Assembly: GCA_005406025.1 (NCBI GenBank)
Contig: BGZK01000150.1
Location: 124,001 to 188,000 of the forward strand
Length of the DNA stretch: 64,000 nt
Reading direction: 5' to 3'
Origin: Eumeta japonica
Taxonomy: Eukaryota; Arthropoda; Insecta; Lepidoptera; Psychidae
How positions within the stretch are numbered: the first letter of the stretch is position 1; each line of letters begins with the position of its first letter. The notes beneath the pieces are model-generated. The model had not been told where the DNA came from. It made no database searches and was given only the letters and a program-made list of their open reading frames with translations. The position numbers and the translations under genes are program-made. Below, piece by piece: positions 53,737 to 64,000 of the stretch.

Positions 53737-56700
53737 GTGAGTATTTATACTTCTTTACACCTAATTGCATATACAGCTTTAGTGTATTATTATGTTGTTT
53801 CTGATTTTTCTACTAGATGGCGTGGATTTAAACAAAATCAATATATTTTTTAGTGATTCCTTTCCTAGTTTTTGTCGTATATTATTTTTTGGTTTTGGTT
53901 ATATTATATTATGGTTTATTATTTTCCCGACTTTCTTTCTATAAAATTATAACGTCATATAATTTTTTATATTACATTACGATTTTCTAAAATGGTTTAT
54001 TTTAGTAATAATTGTTTGTGGTTCATGGTTTGATATTTACCAAATGTTCAAAGATAATAGTGGATTTTCCTTCTTCTCAAACAGCACCTTATTTTGACTG
54101 TGCCTTCGTGCATATATTGACCTACTGTACTTGTATTTCACGTGTAAAATAGAAATATTTTTTTTCTCTATGATGTACTGTTAATGATTTTTAATTTATT
54201 TTATTTACCACTTATTTAAACTACGGCTATACAAAAAAAAAAAATTAAATGAATATCTCGTAAACAATTTAATATGAGAAAGTGAAATACTCTTTAAAAT
54301 CATAGTCTTTGAAAATAATTAAAAATATTTTAAAAACCCTAATTTTATCACTTAAATCCTAGATTTAAAAACTTAAATTTTTATCACTTAGTCAAAAGTT
54401 GCTAATAATCAAGCAGCAAGCATCTAGCCAGCTGATTCTCGTCCTATCAGATATTAATCTTAGTTCAGCTAAGCTTGAAGGAGATTTGACAACGTTGGAT
54501 TTTCCAATAAATCACATAAAAGAAGCGCGGTAATACAGTGCTATAACACCCGACAGCGTAATACTAAAAATAATATATTTTTTGGGAGATATGAATCAAT
54601 TAAAATATAACAAAAAAAACTAGTCAAGAGCATGTCGGACTATGTTCAAGGGTTCCGAAGCCATTATTACAAAGAAATGCACCACAGACGAAAAAAAGTA
54701 CGTTGTTACACTTTTTCCAGAGTTCTCGCACAGAATAGTTATAAGCACTTAATTTGCTTATGACTATTATAGATAAACAAGCAGGTATGTCGACTATTAC
54801 TATTAAATGGGTGTAGTAAACTAAAGTGCATCAGCAAAACAGCGTATCTTCATGGTACTTAAGTCCTTTTGTTGAGAAGCACAGTTTTTCGGTAATAACT
54901 CAAAAATAGAGTATCTGATCATGTTCAAAATAATTTTCATTGAAAGTATTTATTAAGCGTTACCTTCGTTATTTTTTTCATTTTTTTTGACATACGGGTT
55001 AGAAAATAAAAGACGGGACAATTTCTACTACTTTCGAAGCGATTATTTCAGAAAATTCAAAGTCAAAGAAATTGCTCAAAAACTTTGAAATGTTTTTAAA
55101 AGAATTGTTGAAATATGTACCGCACGTTGATGTTTTCTGAAAAATATTTTTTTCAGTTTCTGTTACATGTATGGAATGCCCCTCCTAGAAATACTTATTT
55201 TTGTTATTCAACTACCAAACCAAGTAGCGGCATATACCAGACACCTACACTATAAATTTCATCAATACACGTCTTGTAGTTTTTGAATAAAATGCCTGTG
55301 ACGTACAGACGGATGTGACGACACTATAAGGGTACCGTTTTTGTCATTATGTCTGGGAACCCTAAAAAAGACATATAATATACATAATTTTTAATTATAT
55401 TTGAGACGAGCTTCGAAATGATCATAGTTTTGTAAATAGTAAAACATAGAGGCATTATTACAAGATATTTGATTTAAGATGCCTCATCTTTAAATATTTC
55501 GGTTACTTTCAATGAATAGTTATTGATTAAAATTATTGTACGCCGGAATGAAGTTGGAATAAAGTAGAAGATAATGAATGGCAGCTAGATCAAGCTTTAA
55601 TCTTACACGCTGAAATGCAGTGAAGTTAACACATTTAAATAAACATTTAAAAAGTATTTCGCGTGTACAATATTTAATTTGAAATGCATCACGTTACAGG
55701 TGCTGAGCGCTCACGCGAACCGTGAGTATTGTCTGTCAGATTATATTATGTCGTAGCGAGTGCATTTGGTCGAAGTCAAATCGATGCAACCGTAGAGGAT
55801 ACATCAACACAATAAAATAATTGTAGCGAATTTCGAAATGGAGGGTTGAGATAAAACTAAATTTCCATCGTACGCCGTTTTTGGGGTTCCGTACCTCAAA
55901 AGGAAAAAAGAAACCTTTATAGAATCACTTCCTTGTCCCCGTTTATCGATCTGTTCCTGCCGAACCTTTAGGGTGCGGGTTCTATTCGCGCTCGTTCGGT
56001 GTTTTATTTCAAAAATATGTCCTAAGAGACTATTCGCTTGTAATAATGAACACCGAACAGCGCAAAAGGAGTAGCCGTGTATTTTATAATAAAATAAAGT
56101 ATAGTGTCCAAAACGACGGCGAAGGTACAATATAAAAAAATGCACCATCATATAGTATTATGAATCTCACGCGTGTCTGACACTTAGCTAATGTTATTGT
56201 ATTAGTTCCAGAATTTCGGTTCGAAGACCATAAGGAGTTCTCATTTTCACCGGGTGGTAAGTATATACATACATACACACATACATAACACATATATATA
56301 CTAGCTTTCACCCGCGGCTCCGCCCGCGTGGACATCGAATAAATTCTTTCGTCTTTAATATAGACTGATCACGCTGTCAACCATAGCCCCGATGTTCCTT
56401 CTTTCCACTTAGTCCTGTCTCCACTTTTGATTTCCATTCTGGTACCAACCTAGATTTCGGGTAAAAAATATACATAATTCATCAGTGGCTCTGTCCGCGA
56501 GGACATACAGCGAATTTCTCATCTCGATCCTTTCATATTCATCAATAACGTTATCAACCGTTATTGATGCCATAACAGGAGGACCTTTAGTAAAATGAAA
56601 CGATGTAAGTAGCTCTTGATATTGATTCCGGTCCTGATCACGATTCCGATCCCCAAGCGAAGTTAAATTTGAACCTCTGTTTATTATAGATGTTACCAAT

Positions 56701-59700
56701 AACCAATCGACATGAAACATTCGTTATATAGCTTCGCAAGCAAAGTCAAGAGCAAAAGCAAGTATATTTATAAATTTATGTGTGAGTTTTTGATATATTT
56801 TTATGTGTGAGCTATATTACTGTAAAGTTTCAGCTGATTCTGTTCAGCTGTTGAAGCTCGATGGAGTAACAAACATACAAAATTTCATAATTGTAATATC
56901 AATAGGATTTAAAAATACTGATGATTCCAGCCAAAGCAGTTCACACATTGATTCCTATCTATTGGAATGTAACAGTCTTTGATATTTATTTAAGGGCTTT
57001 AATGCGAGTGGAGCCGCGGGTAAAAGCTAGTTAAATATATACTTACTGGGATGCTAGATAGCCTTGAAGTTGCTAAATCTCAAATTTTTTGACAAGCAAT
57101 TATACCTGCCACAAAAACTTTTTTTCCCTCCGTAAAAGAGTATTTTGTGTCCTTTCTAATACCCTTGAGAATATGTGTACAAAGTTTCATAATGATCGGT
57201 TTAGTAGTTTCTGCGTGAAAGCACAACAAACAAACTTACATTCACATTTATAATATTACCAGCTATACCGCCCGCCTCGCTGGGTAATTTTTATTATAAA
57301 TAAAATGGCGAAGGATTTACGGAATTCTAAAAATGAGTAGCCTAGAACCATCTACAAATCATCCCGCATCGAATGGTCCCAGTCCCATGTCTATACGTTT
57401 AGTAGTTTTTACGTGATTGGCGAACAAAGACAACGTATTTTCATTATTTAAGTATAGATAGAGATAGATTAGGGATATATATATGCGTTAATATTTTAAG
57501 CTTCAACCGAACATTCGGATTTGGTTTTTGTGACGAAATCAACGACGGCCAAATTCCAAACAACACGAAGTGATATTAAAAAGAATTCATTACGACCAAT
57601 GATATTTAGGAGACTGCTATAGTATTCGTGCAATGTGTTCCATCAAAACTGAGATTTGAACACTACGAGGTCACACTTCGGTATACTCCCGGATTCATAT
57701 CTAGAAGACTGTTTTGGTGCACCTTATCCATGATAAAGCTCAGCTTCTTCTAATTAAAGACATATCGCGATTAACTCCTTCTGTATAAAATGGAATCCAT
57801 TATAAATCACCAGCTTCCAAACTAATTGGAGGAACGTCAGTTGGTAAGACAATCAATACGCTTCTTGAAATTGTTACTGAGCGGTTGATCTTTATTGAGA
57901 AAAGTCGTGAGCAAAGGACAGCTATGGTTGTAAATTTTGATATAGCGAAGACTTTTAACACGATCTGACGCACAGCGCTTCTATTAAAGCTCCCTTTTCG
58001 TAGGCTTCTCCAAAAATTATGTAGATGGATCAGCGATTTTCTCAGCGGACAGAATATCAAAGTCGCAGTTGCCGGTTCGTGCTCACGTCCCAAGCCCACA
58101 TTCATTTTGTCCCTCGAGGTTGTGTACTGTTCCTTACTTTGTCCATTCTTTATACGAGTGATTTACTGATAATCGGTAACATTCGTTGCCATGCGGATGG
58201 CAACATTGTGGACGCACTCTACTCCGGCCCCACGAATATTCCTCGAGATCATGTTGACGAGTGTCGAAACCAACTTTTGTATAAAATCGGGACAGATTGA
58301 CAGAAAATCTCGAAATGAGATAAACTTAAACTTATTGAATTTACCCCAGAAAAACATACTTTGCACATTTATTGCTCAAAAGTCTCTCTTCGTCCTTTTT
58401 CCTCTTTTCGGAAGCACTCCCTTTAGTGCAACTTCGAATATTGGGATCCTTGGTGTAGACATATCGAACAACCTTAAGTTCTGCAATAAAACTAGCGTCC
58501 GGATACTTGAGATGTTCAATAAAGCACGACAGTACTTTAAGTCGTTTCATTGCCTATCACTTTATAGGGCACACCACGACCACATTTAATATAACTTTAG
58601 TCGCCTCTGAGCTGGACCATTCCAATATCAACTTAGATCCTGTCGAGCGCTCCTGCCAACTCGACCCTTTAGCCTTGCGAAGTGATGAAGCATTTTTGCG
58701 ATGAAATATATCATGAAGAGTTCTCTGAAGAACTATTCAATATTTGTTTCTACCCCTGAATTCTGTCATCGCTTCGTTTTCTACGTATACCATCATTACT
58801 ATTGAATGTTGGATCTACTACCAACGGTATTTCGTATCATCTGTACCCATGAACATAGAATCCCTAGCGTACTTTGTTTCCTGATAACGTCGTATCACTC
58901 AAGCACGTACATTCCAAAAATGGGTAAAACCAAATTTTTCCCTTGTGTTTTCACTGCTCGTGGAAAATGGGCAATACTTTAAATCAAAATATATAATAGT
59001 AAAAAGCAGATCTAGATTTATGTAGAGTTATAATTATGATGTTTTCATGCAGTCAGGAAAGCTGCTCCGTAAGTTTTCGATTTCGGGTGATATTATAATC
59101 AAAACCGAAAATAAAAAACATTTTTTTTTTCTTTTAGATTTGAAAATGCAATACGATTCTAAAATAATCTATGGTACTATTGAATTGCTAGGAAGATACA
59201 TCGTGATCACCTGGTTATATATATGTTATTTATATAAGTCATTTCTTAATATGTTTCTGAGCCATGTGAGAGTATTATTTTGTTTCAGGCGGTTCTAATG
59301 GAAGGGATGGTAAGGTGATAGAATGGGGTGTTAATGGTGGTAAGGGTAGCGGTGGCGCTGCTGCCACTGCAGCTTTAGCGGCTAGCAGTAGTAAAGAAGG
59401 CAAAGGTGGGAGTGGAGGCAATGCTGCAGCTGCTGCCGTTGCAGCTTCTGCAGCTGGCAGTGGTAACGGTGGCAAAGGTGGTCATGGAGGTGGAGGCAAT
59501 GCCGCCGCTGCTGCTGTTGCAGCTTCTGCAGCCAGCAGTGGTAACGGCGGCAAAGGTGGTCATGGAAGTGGAGGCAATGCCGCCGCTGCTGCTGCTGCAG
59601 CTTCTGCAGCCACCAGTGGTTACGGCGGCAAAGGTGGTCATGGAAGTGGAGGTGATGCTGCCGCTGCGACTGCTGCAGCTTCTGCAGCCAGCAGTGGTAA

Positions 59701-62700
59701 CGGCGGCAAAGGTGGTCATGGAGGTGGAGGCAATGCCGCCGCTGCTGCTGTTGCAGCTTCTGCAGCCAGCAGTGGTTACGGCGGCAAAGGTGGTCATGGA
59801 AGTGGAGGTGATGCTGCCGCCGCTGCTGCTGCAGCTTCTGCAGCCAGCAGTGGTTACGGCGGTAAAGGTGGCCATGGAAGTGGAGGTGATGCTGCCGCTG
59901 CGGCTGCTGCAGCTTCTGCTGCTAGCAAGGGTAGTGAAAAAACGAAAGAAAAAGGTACTACATACCAATTGTGAACAATTTTAATTTAATAACGCAGTAA
60001 TTTTTAAAATATCTCAAGAAGTAATTTAAGTATGTTTAACAGACAAAGATAAATAACGAGAATCGTCCGATTGTTCCAGTATGATCGTGTTAACTTAATC
60101 ATTTGTATCAATATATACAATACCATCATTCCTACTATCTGTCCAAATCTTGTGTGACAGCCCAGTTTCTCACTGTCCCCGTCACGGATTTGGTCATGGA
60201 TGTACATAAATGCAATTTTTTGTTGAATGACTTTTCACATGCCTCGGTGTAATTTGTCTTTCCAGATATCTTTCACGGAAGTACAAAATGATGATAAAAT
60301 CTGAATATTTAATAATTCTGGTAGTAATCGAGATACGTTTTTATCTCCATCATGAGACACAGAATCCCAAAATTTTAGTGTTTTTCATTCCCAATAATCT
60401 ACTCGGACCGCGCGGTTAATATCGTCGTCAGGTGTAAGATCGAGGGTGGATCAGGGTTGTTATTTATTTATTACTAGCGGCCCGCCCGCGGCTTCGCCCC
60501 CGGTGTTTTTGTTTTTCATACCTGTTTTTGACAGTTCAAAAAGTAAAGTGCTCCGATCGTAACCAAATTTTACAGGATTACTCGTCAGGTTAATCTAAAG
60601 ATTTCCTGAAAGTTTTATTGAAATCGGTCCAGCCATTTCGGAGCCTACCCGAAACATACAGACACACTTTCTTTTTTATATATATAGACTTTTGTACTGT
60701 TTTACAAAATTGCTTACGAAATCGTCAGTAAAAATTATCAAACAATTAATTTGTCACTATTGAAATTATTTGTTTTTACATTTTGCAAAAGTTATGTAAT
60801 GTTCAAACTTGAATAGGTATTATTTTATTATTTCAAATATTTTTTTTACAGACAATCATAAATACGTGGATATCGCGATGCCAGGTAATTCATTACTGTT
60901 TGTATCTACATTTGATATCTAATAAAATAATTTAATTTACGCTACGAAATTTTATTACTTTCCATATATTGTCAAAAAAACATTAAAATGTTGAAATTCA
61001 ACTTTTATTTAATTACATTTTTTTTCAAATAGCGGTGCACACGTAACCATTCTTCTATCGTTTTGCTATTTATAGATCTCTTCATATTAATAAGACACCC
61101 TGTAGAAATAAGTAAAGCAACCACACATGCGATGTAACAAAAGCTGATCCCATGCCGATTCGGAACGATCACATGGACGATGCTTTTTATGTATGCGATA
61201 ATATGTGAATCCATATTTTTACAGAATGGTTCAACTACGAAGCAGACAAAATTATGGTGGAAATGATCGACAAGGGCAAAGAAACGGAGTACGTCATCAA
61301 GGTCGTGAAAGCCGACGGTGAGTCATCGCCCTTAATAAGAAAATCGTATTAGCGGACGAGGTTGAGATAAAAGATTCAGTGGCAGCGTCGGGGCGCACGA
61401 GATTCGAAGACAACTAATAAAAAATAATTAATTAATCGGAAGGTTCGAATCAGTCAGGAAGGTACTTGTGTAGATGGCTATACAAGTACCTTCCTGACTG
61501 ATCCGAACCTTTCAAAGGTGGGGCTTTATATGGATAAAGCCCTACCTTTGTATGCGAATTAACCAACATTACTCCTTAGATTGAACTATATAATTCATAT
61601 TTCAATTTACTCGAAAGAAAACCCCTGGGCCCTACAATACCTGCATTGAACGTTCCCTGTCGTCATAATTGATGTAACTTTCATTTCGCCTATTTTTAAT
61701 TTAGGATGTGAGTTTTTTTTGTGGCGTTGGCTGACGGCTCTCGCAGTGCTTTCTGTACGCCATGGTTCGATATTTGACTAAAAGCTAGAGACCGATAAGC
61801 CTTCAACTTAAACCGAGTCGAAGCACTCGCGCCATGCTTCAGAGCGATGAAAACAGTTTATTTCAATTTTGGCGAACAAACATATAGATTTTACGCTGCC
61901 AATCGGGACTGTTAGGAAGGTGACCTGTGTACTGTCCCAAAAGTCCCTCTTTTCGACTACCAAGTGCGCGGAAACGTAGTCATGGTGAAACACTAGCACA
62001 CAGAGGTTACTGTTCGATCGCTTGCTGCTCACGGCAGTAAACAACTATATTTGCGGCACACTTTTGGACTAATACCTTTTAGCGTTTATGCTTCTTTGAC
62101 ATCGTAAGGCTGCAGAAACACTAGATAAACCGACAATAAAAGTCTTGTAATAATTTACATCCGGCTGGCTGTACTTTAAAAGGCATTGGTTCAATTTGTA
62201 ATAGCAACACGGTCGATTGACTTCGTTTCTTGATCATACTGATAAATTCATGTTTCATCGCCCATAGCATTATCATAAACGCGCCGAGACTAGTCTTCTT
62301 TGAATTTTGCCATCAATTTAAGGTACTCTTCTATTCCGATCTTCTGAACTTGCGTTAGATCGTGTGGTGCCCTGTGAGATACCATCCTACTTACGCGAAG
62401 ATGTCAGTGTGGAATTCAATGCCCACTATCTGGTCCGATTTGTATACACTGAATGTCTTCGTATGTAATTCGTCTATTCTCTTCAGTTAAAATTTTGATT
62501 ATCACCACGTTTTTTCTGTAACAGCCGTCAAAGGACGGCCACTTTTTTCTTTGCCCAACAATGTCACTCGTCCGCTCTTAAATTCATTGAAAAAGTGACA
62601 AACAGTCGTTCATGGCTTTTATCTCTCAACACATTTCGACGTATTTTAAATGATTATTTTAGATCTAGTCAACATTTCAAAATGATTCCGAATTTGGTAT

Positions 62701-63999
62701 ACCTATATATTTTTTTTTAGTGATAGAATTTTTTAACTCGGTTTAAACCAGAAAGTTCATAAACTTCATTAAAAAATGTTTTTGCTAAACATTTTGCGTT
62801 GACTGATATCATGTACGTATATTAAAGAATACCGCTCATTTTGAAGAAAAATGTATTTGATAACATATTCAATTCATTGATAACAATTATTTATACATAT
62901 CATGATTTATATTCACTAGATGTCGAATCTTCGACATAAATTTCTCTACAAATGTTTAGGAATCAATGCAGTTGTTTATAATTTTGTGTAGCATTTTCTT
63001 GCTAAATCCACCTAGAATGTAAAAAATTTACTCTGGGTCTCAACACGCTTTTCCCATAATCGATATAATTATATCCCGTATTGTAATCCAGATACTAAGA
63101 ATTCCTTTTATAATTTCTCATTTCCTCAATATGTGAAGTATATCAGACCTTTAAGATTACATTTCCTAATTCTAGTACAAGTGAAAGTGTGTAAAATTGT
63201 ATTTTAGTGCATTAGTTCCTTTCAGAGACTCACTTAGTTGGAATATTAAGCTCGATGTTGATTTAAACGCATATAAGTGTAGTAGCGACAGCATATATGT
63301 GTTTTCGGTATTATACTATTAATATGCTTATTAAAGTGCAGTTTGGTATCAAAAATAATATCGATTTCACGAATGGAGACAAGACGGTTAAAATTTTGAC
63401 TGACTGTGCTATAGGTATATAGAATAAGCTAGTTTTATGTGCGAGTAACAATTATTATGTAGCCTATTCAATAATAGTTGGTTGTTGTTAAAATCACATA
63501 ATTATTTTCAAAATCTTACTGTAGTTCCATACAGCCATCAACAGTTTGTACAATTTTGAAAAGTTTAGTGCCATCTGCATATATACGATAGTTAGAGTTA
63601 TTAAAGTAAGATCCTATGTTATCGTTATAGACAGTAAGCAAGAAAGGACCCAAATGAAATCCTTGAGGGATTCCTGAAGGGATTGTTAAAGTTTTCCATC
63701 AAAAGTCTTTGAACGAAACGATTTGGCTGCAATTGTTGATATATGACTTGACTTCGCCCTAAAAGATCACTGTGAATGCCAAATCTCGATTTTTTTTTTT
63801 AACAATATTGAATTAGTATATTTACAATTAAATGCCTTTGGGAAATTGATATACACGGCGTCGACTTAGTATCAGGCACCGAGAGTATTAATATGTCTGT
63901 ATACGTAATTAGGCTAATACTTACATTTCGACTTCGATAAAATTCATGCTGTTCGATTACTGTGCCATGACGCATTCGTAAGGTAAAAGTGATAATTGG
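53698..63999 (+). CDS. Silk-like repetitive secreted protein, gene 2 (multi-exon model, 3' end outside window)
   Basis: Exons 53698-53736, 55700-55721, 56212-56256, 59289-59954, 60852-60884 and 61225-61317. Exon 1 plus exon 2 give MRLYLVCLFLVLSVLSAHAN, a clear signal peptide with a hydrophobic core and an Ala-x-Ala-type end, so the product is secreted. An in-frame ATG at 53653 lies only 20-odd bases after the TATA box and is probably outside the mRNA; I chose 53698. From exon 3 on it is the paralogue of gene 1, with all phases equal. No Gly/Lys exon or stop is reached: the duplication ends near 63,670 and the last exons are beyond the window. Role inferred: a structural or adhesive component of a secreted fibre or coat. 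Confidence 0.75.
53737..55699 (+). other. Intron 1 of gene 2, with a non-autonomous transposon
   Basis: 1963 nt. About 54,620-55,375 is one element, beginning with 'gttcaagggttccgaagcc' and ending 'gtctgggaaccctaaaaaa', whose ends are inverted GGGTTCC/GGAACCC. The 3' part is shared with 2600-2745. The rest is AT-rich. Ends in ACGTTACAG. Confidence 0.6.
55700..55721 (+). CDS. Gene 2 exon 2: end of signal peptide (VLSAHAN)
   Basis: 22 nt between GTTACAG and ACC|GTGAGT. It starts in phase 0 and ends in phase 1, converting the gene to the all-phase-1 pattern of the following exons. It completes VLSAHAN with the likely cleavage site after SAHA or nearby. This is a micro-exon; its support is the fit of reading frame on both sides. 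Confidence 0.7.
55722..56211 (+). other. Intron 2 of gene 2 with a decayed mini-exon and repeat insertion
   Basis: 55,870-55,985 is the minus-strand copy of the GGAACCCTAAAA family. 56,112-56,131 ('tgtccaaaacgacggcgaag' before GTACAA) aligns with the end of gene 1 mini-exon C but has lost the frame-preserving length and the start of the exon. Counterparts of gene 1 exons X, A and B are absent. Confidence 0.55.
56212..56256 (+). CDS. Gene 2 mini-exon D' (QFRFEDHKEFSFSPG)
   Basis: 45 nt between TTAGTTCCAG and GGTG|GTAAGT, phase 1 to phase 1. Paralogue of gene 1 exon D, equal in length but strongly changed in sequence: the early Trp is replaced by Phe/Arg and the Ser run by FSFSPG. Confidence 0.72.
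56300..57490. mobile_element. Nested lepidopteran repeat insertions in intron 3
   Basis: 56,301 'actagctttcacccgcggct' and 57,030 'gagccgcgggtaaaagctag' are inverted ends of a ~730-bp unit. Next to it, 57,130-57,260 ends 'cacatttataatatta', and 57,261-57,470 starts 'ccagctataccgcccgcctc', a second member of the family. This block has no counterpart in gene 1 and therefore post-dates the duplication. No protein coding is recognised; the ORF at 56409-56720 (minus) is not supported. Confidence 0.6.
57800..58850 (+). pseudogene. LINE reverse-transcriptase fragment in intron (copy 2)
   Basis: Extends further 5' than copy 1: 57,810-57,965 reads ASKLIGGTSVGKTINTLLEI, then MVVNFDIAKTFNTI (the F-D-I-AKTF motif of RT block A), then 58,025-58,300 with VPRGCVLFL and CHADGNIVDALYSG. 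A frameshift and stops break it. The same site in gene 1 holds 4915-5630. Confidence 0.75.
58851..59288 (+). other. End of intron 3 of gene 2
   Basis: Matches 5690-6097 of gene 1 at about 80-90% by eye, including 'gagagtattattttgtttcag' around the acceptor. No other feature. Confidence 0.6.
59289..59954 (+). CDS. Gene 2 poly-alanine repeat exon E'
   Basis: 666 nt (222 codons), phase 1 to phase 1. Start GGSNGRDGKVIEWGVNGGKG, then eight Ala-rich blocks, most in 26-residue units of the form NAAAAAVAASAASSGNGGKGGHGGGG or DAAAAAAAASAASSGYGGKGGHGSGG. End ASKGSEKTKEKG at donor AAAAAG|GTACTA. Unlike gene 1 it uses almost only the GGKGGHG spacer, has Tyr in several spacers, has Val or Thr within some Ala runs, and lacks the 228-bp higher-order period. 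The repeat was therefore re-amplified separately in each copy. Confidence 0.85.
59955..60851 (+). other. Intron of gene 2 with a repeat insertion
   Basis: Like 6902-7403 but 395 nt longer; the extra DNA includes a repeat at about 60,474-60,690 beginning 'actagcggcccgcccgcggc' and ending 'ttttttatatatatagactt', absent from gene 1 and hence later than the duplication. Confidence 0.6.
60852..60884 (+). CDS. Gene 2 mini-exon F' (DNHKYVDIAMP)
   Basis: 33 nt, phase 1 to phase 1, differing from gene 1 exon F at one residue. Same donor CCAG|GTAATT and a comparable acceptor. Confidence 0.85.
61225..61317 (+). CDS. Gene 2 exon G', 31-residue conserved module
   Basis: 93 nt, EWFNYEADKIMVEMIDKGKE to VIKVVKADG, phase 1 to phase 1, donor GACG|GTGAGT. 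It keeps 27 of 31 residues of gene 1 exon G, and the changes are mostly to charged residues, so the net charge rises. High conservation beside drifting introns suggests selection on the protein. Confidence 0.85.
61438..61558. repeat. Two adjacent inverted repeats in gene 2 intron
   Basis: 61438-61473 (starting GGAAGGTTCGAATCAGTCAG) pairs with 61480-61513 (ending GTCAGGAAGG in reverse, 'ccttcctgactgatccgaac' as written), arms of about 34 bp with a few mismatches. Directly after, AAAGGTGGGGCTTTATAT pairs with ATAAAGCCCTACCTTT. In gene 1 (about 7953-8012) only one arm of each is present, so the inverted copies arose in gene 2 after the duplication. Confidence 0.85.
61850..62700 (-). pseudogene. 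Mariner-like transposase fragment (copy 2)
   Basis: Minus strand: helix-turn-helix segment at about 62,580-62,440; DETWIYQYD-like text near 62,260 (the first catalytic Asp region); and VFHHDYVSAHLVVEKRDF near 61,990 (the second). More complete than copy 1 in gene 1's intron but still full of stops. Confidence 0.65.
63470..63700 (-). pseudogene. LINE reverse-transcriptase fragment, antisense (copy 2)
   Basis: Minus-strand text NDNIGSYFNNSNYRIYADGT parallels copy 1 at 10070-10300, with YADD changed to YADG and a stop. It marks the right end of the recognisable duplication. Confidence 0.7.
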
Positions 64000-64000
64000 C

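Larger units (their letters stand above)
61318..63999 (+). other. Long intron or 3' region of gene 2, running off the window
   Basis: Matches 7863-10280 of gene 1 up to about 63,670, then diverges; no counterpart of exon H (10368) is found before the window ends. Contains the hairpin at 61.44 kb and the mariner and LINE fragments listed separately. Confidence 0.6.

Noticed and set aside
59275..59984. Shadow frames over the gene 2 poly-Ala exon, including a 197-codon minus-strand frame
   Set aside because: Same reason as for gene 1; produced by codon periodicity.

Overview
The window looks like the nuclear genome of a moth or butterfly. Coding exons are small, carry GT-AG introns and sit in AT-rich, transposon-packed DNA. 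The repeats are of kinds familiar from Lepidoptera: LINE tails ending in TTTGA(TTTGA)n, a 'GGAACCCTAAAA' non-autonomous family, 'CTAGCTTT-ACCCGCGGCTCC' ends, and hAT, mariner, Harbinger, Ty3/gypsy and BEL/Pao remnants. No bacterial-type operons, CRISPR arrays, rRNA genes or convincing functional tRNA genes are seen.

The main content is a pair of tandem, same-strand genes for secreted silk-like structural proteins. Gene 1 enters from the left edge and ends near 11,974. Gene 2 starts at 53,698 with a TATA box, a signal-peptide mini-exon and a second short exon, and leaves at the right edge. Every internal exon with two assignable ends is symmetric, phase 1 to phase 1. Three kinds of low-complexity repeat are each confined to their own exon: GAGSGS/GAGKG (955-2127), poly-Ala plus GGKGGHGSGGD (6098-6901 and 59289-59954) and GGDGGKG/poly-Gly (10368 onward). 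Between them lie 9-31 residue exons, several with an early tryptophan and many acidic residues. I know of no named gene with this exact architecture. A silk-gland product (sericin- or fibroin-like, cocoon, glue or coating) is an inference.

The two genes are products of a segmental duplication. The block from about 4.68 to 10.28 kb (exons, introns and the transposon fragments inside the introns) is repeated, diverged, at about 56.1-63.7 kb. Gene 2 lacks clear counterparts of the large GAGSGS exon and of the first mini-exons. A decayed copy of one mini-exon can still be seen.

The 41 kb between the genes (12.0-53.6 kb) is a transposon graveyard. In order: a ~200-bp satellite family broken by a pogo/Tigger-type element (12.4-14.56 kb), a Ty3/gypsy remnant (14.6-16.6 kb), a gypsy RT fragment (18.0-18.9 kb), a 21-bp-arm hairpin (19.0 kb), an orphan exon-like segment (20.7 kb), and a hAT transposase (21.5-25.5 kb) split by an insertion carrying an eight-copy 119-bp minisatellite. 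Then come a mariner fragment (25.6 kb), a Jockey-type LINE (27.7-30.0 kb), an antisense hAT (30.36-32.39 kb), a two-gene PIF/Harbinger element (33.1-39.2 kb), unidentified coiled-coil-like ORFs (40.7-41.4 kb), a BEL/Pao gag remnant (44.6-45.8 kb), two more hAT remnants (47.5-50.5 kb), and Harbinger and LINE scraps (51.2-53.0 kb). All transposon genes seen are broken.
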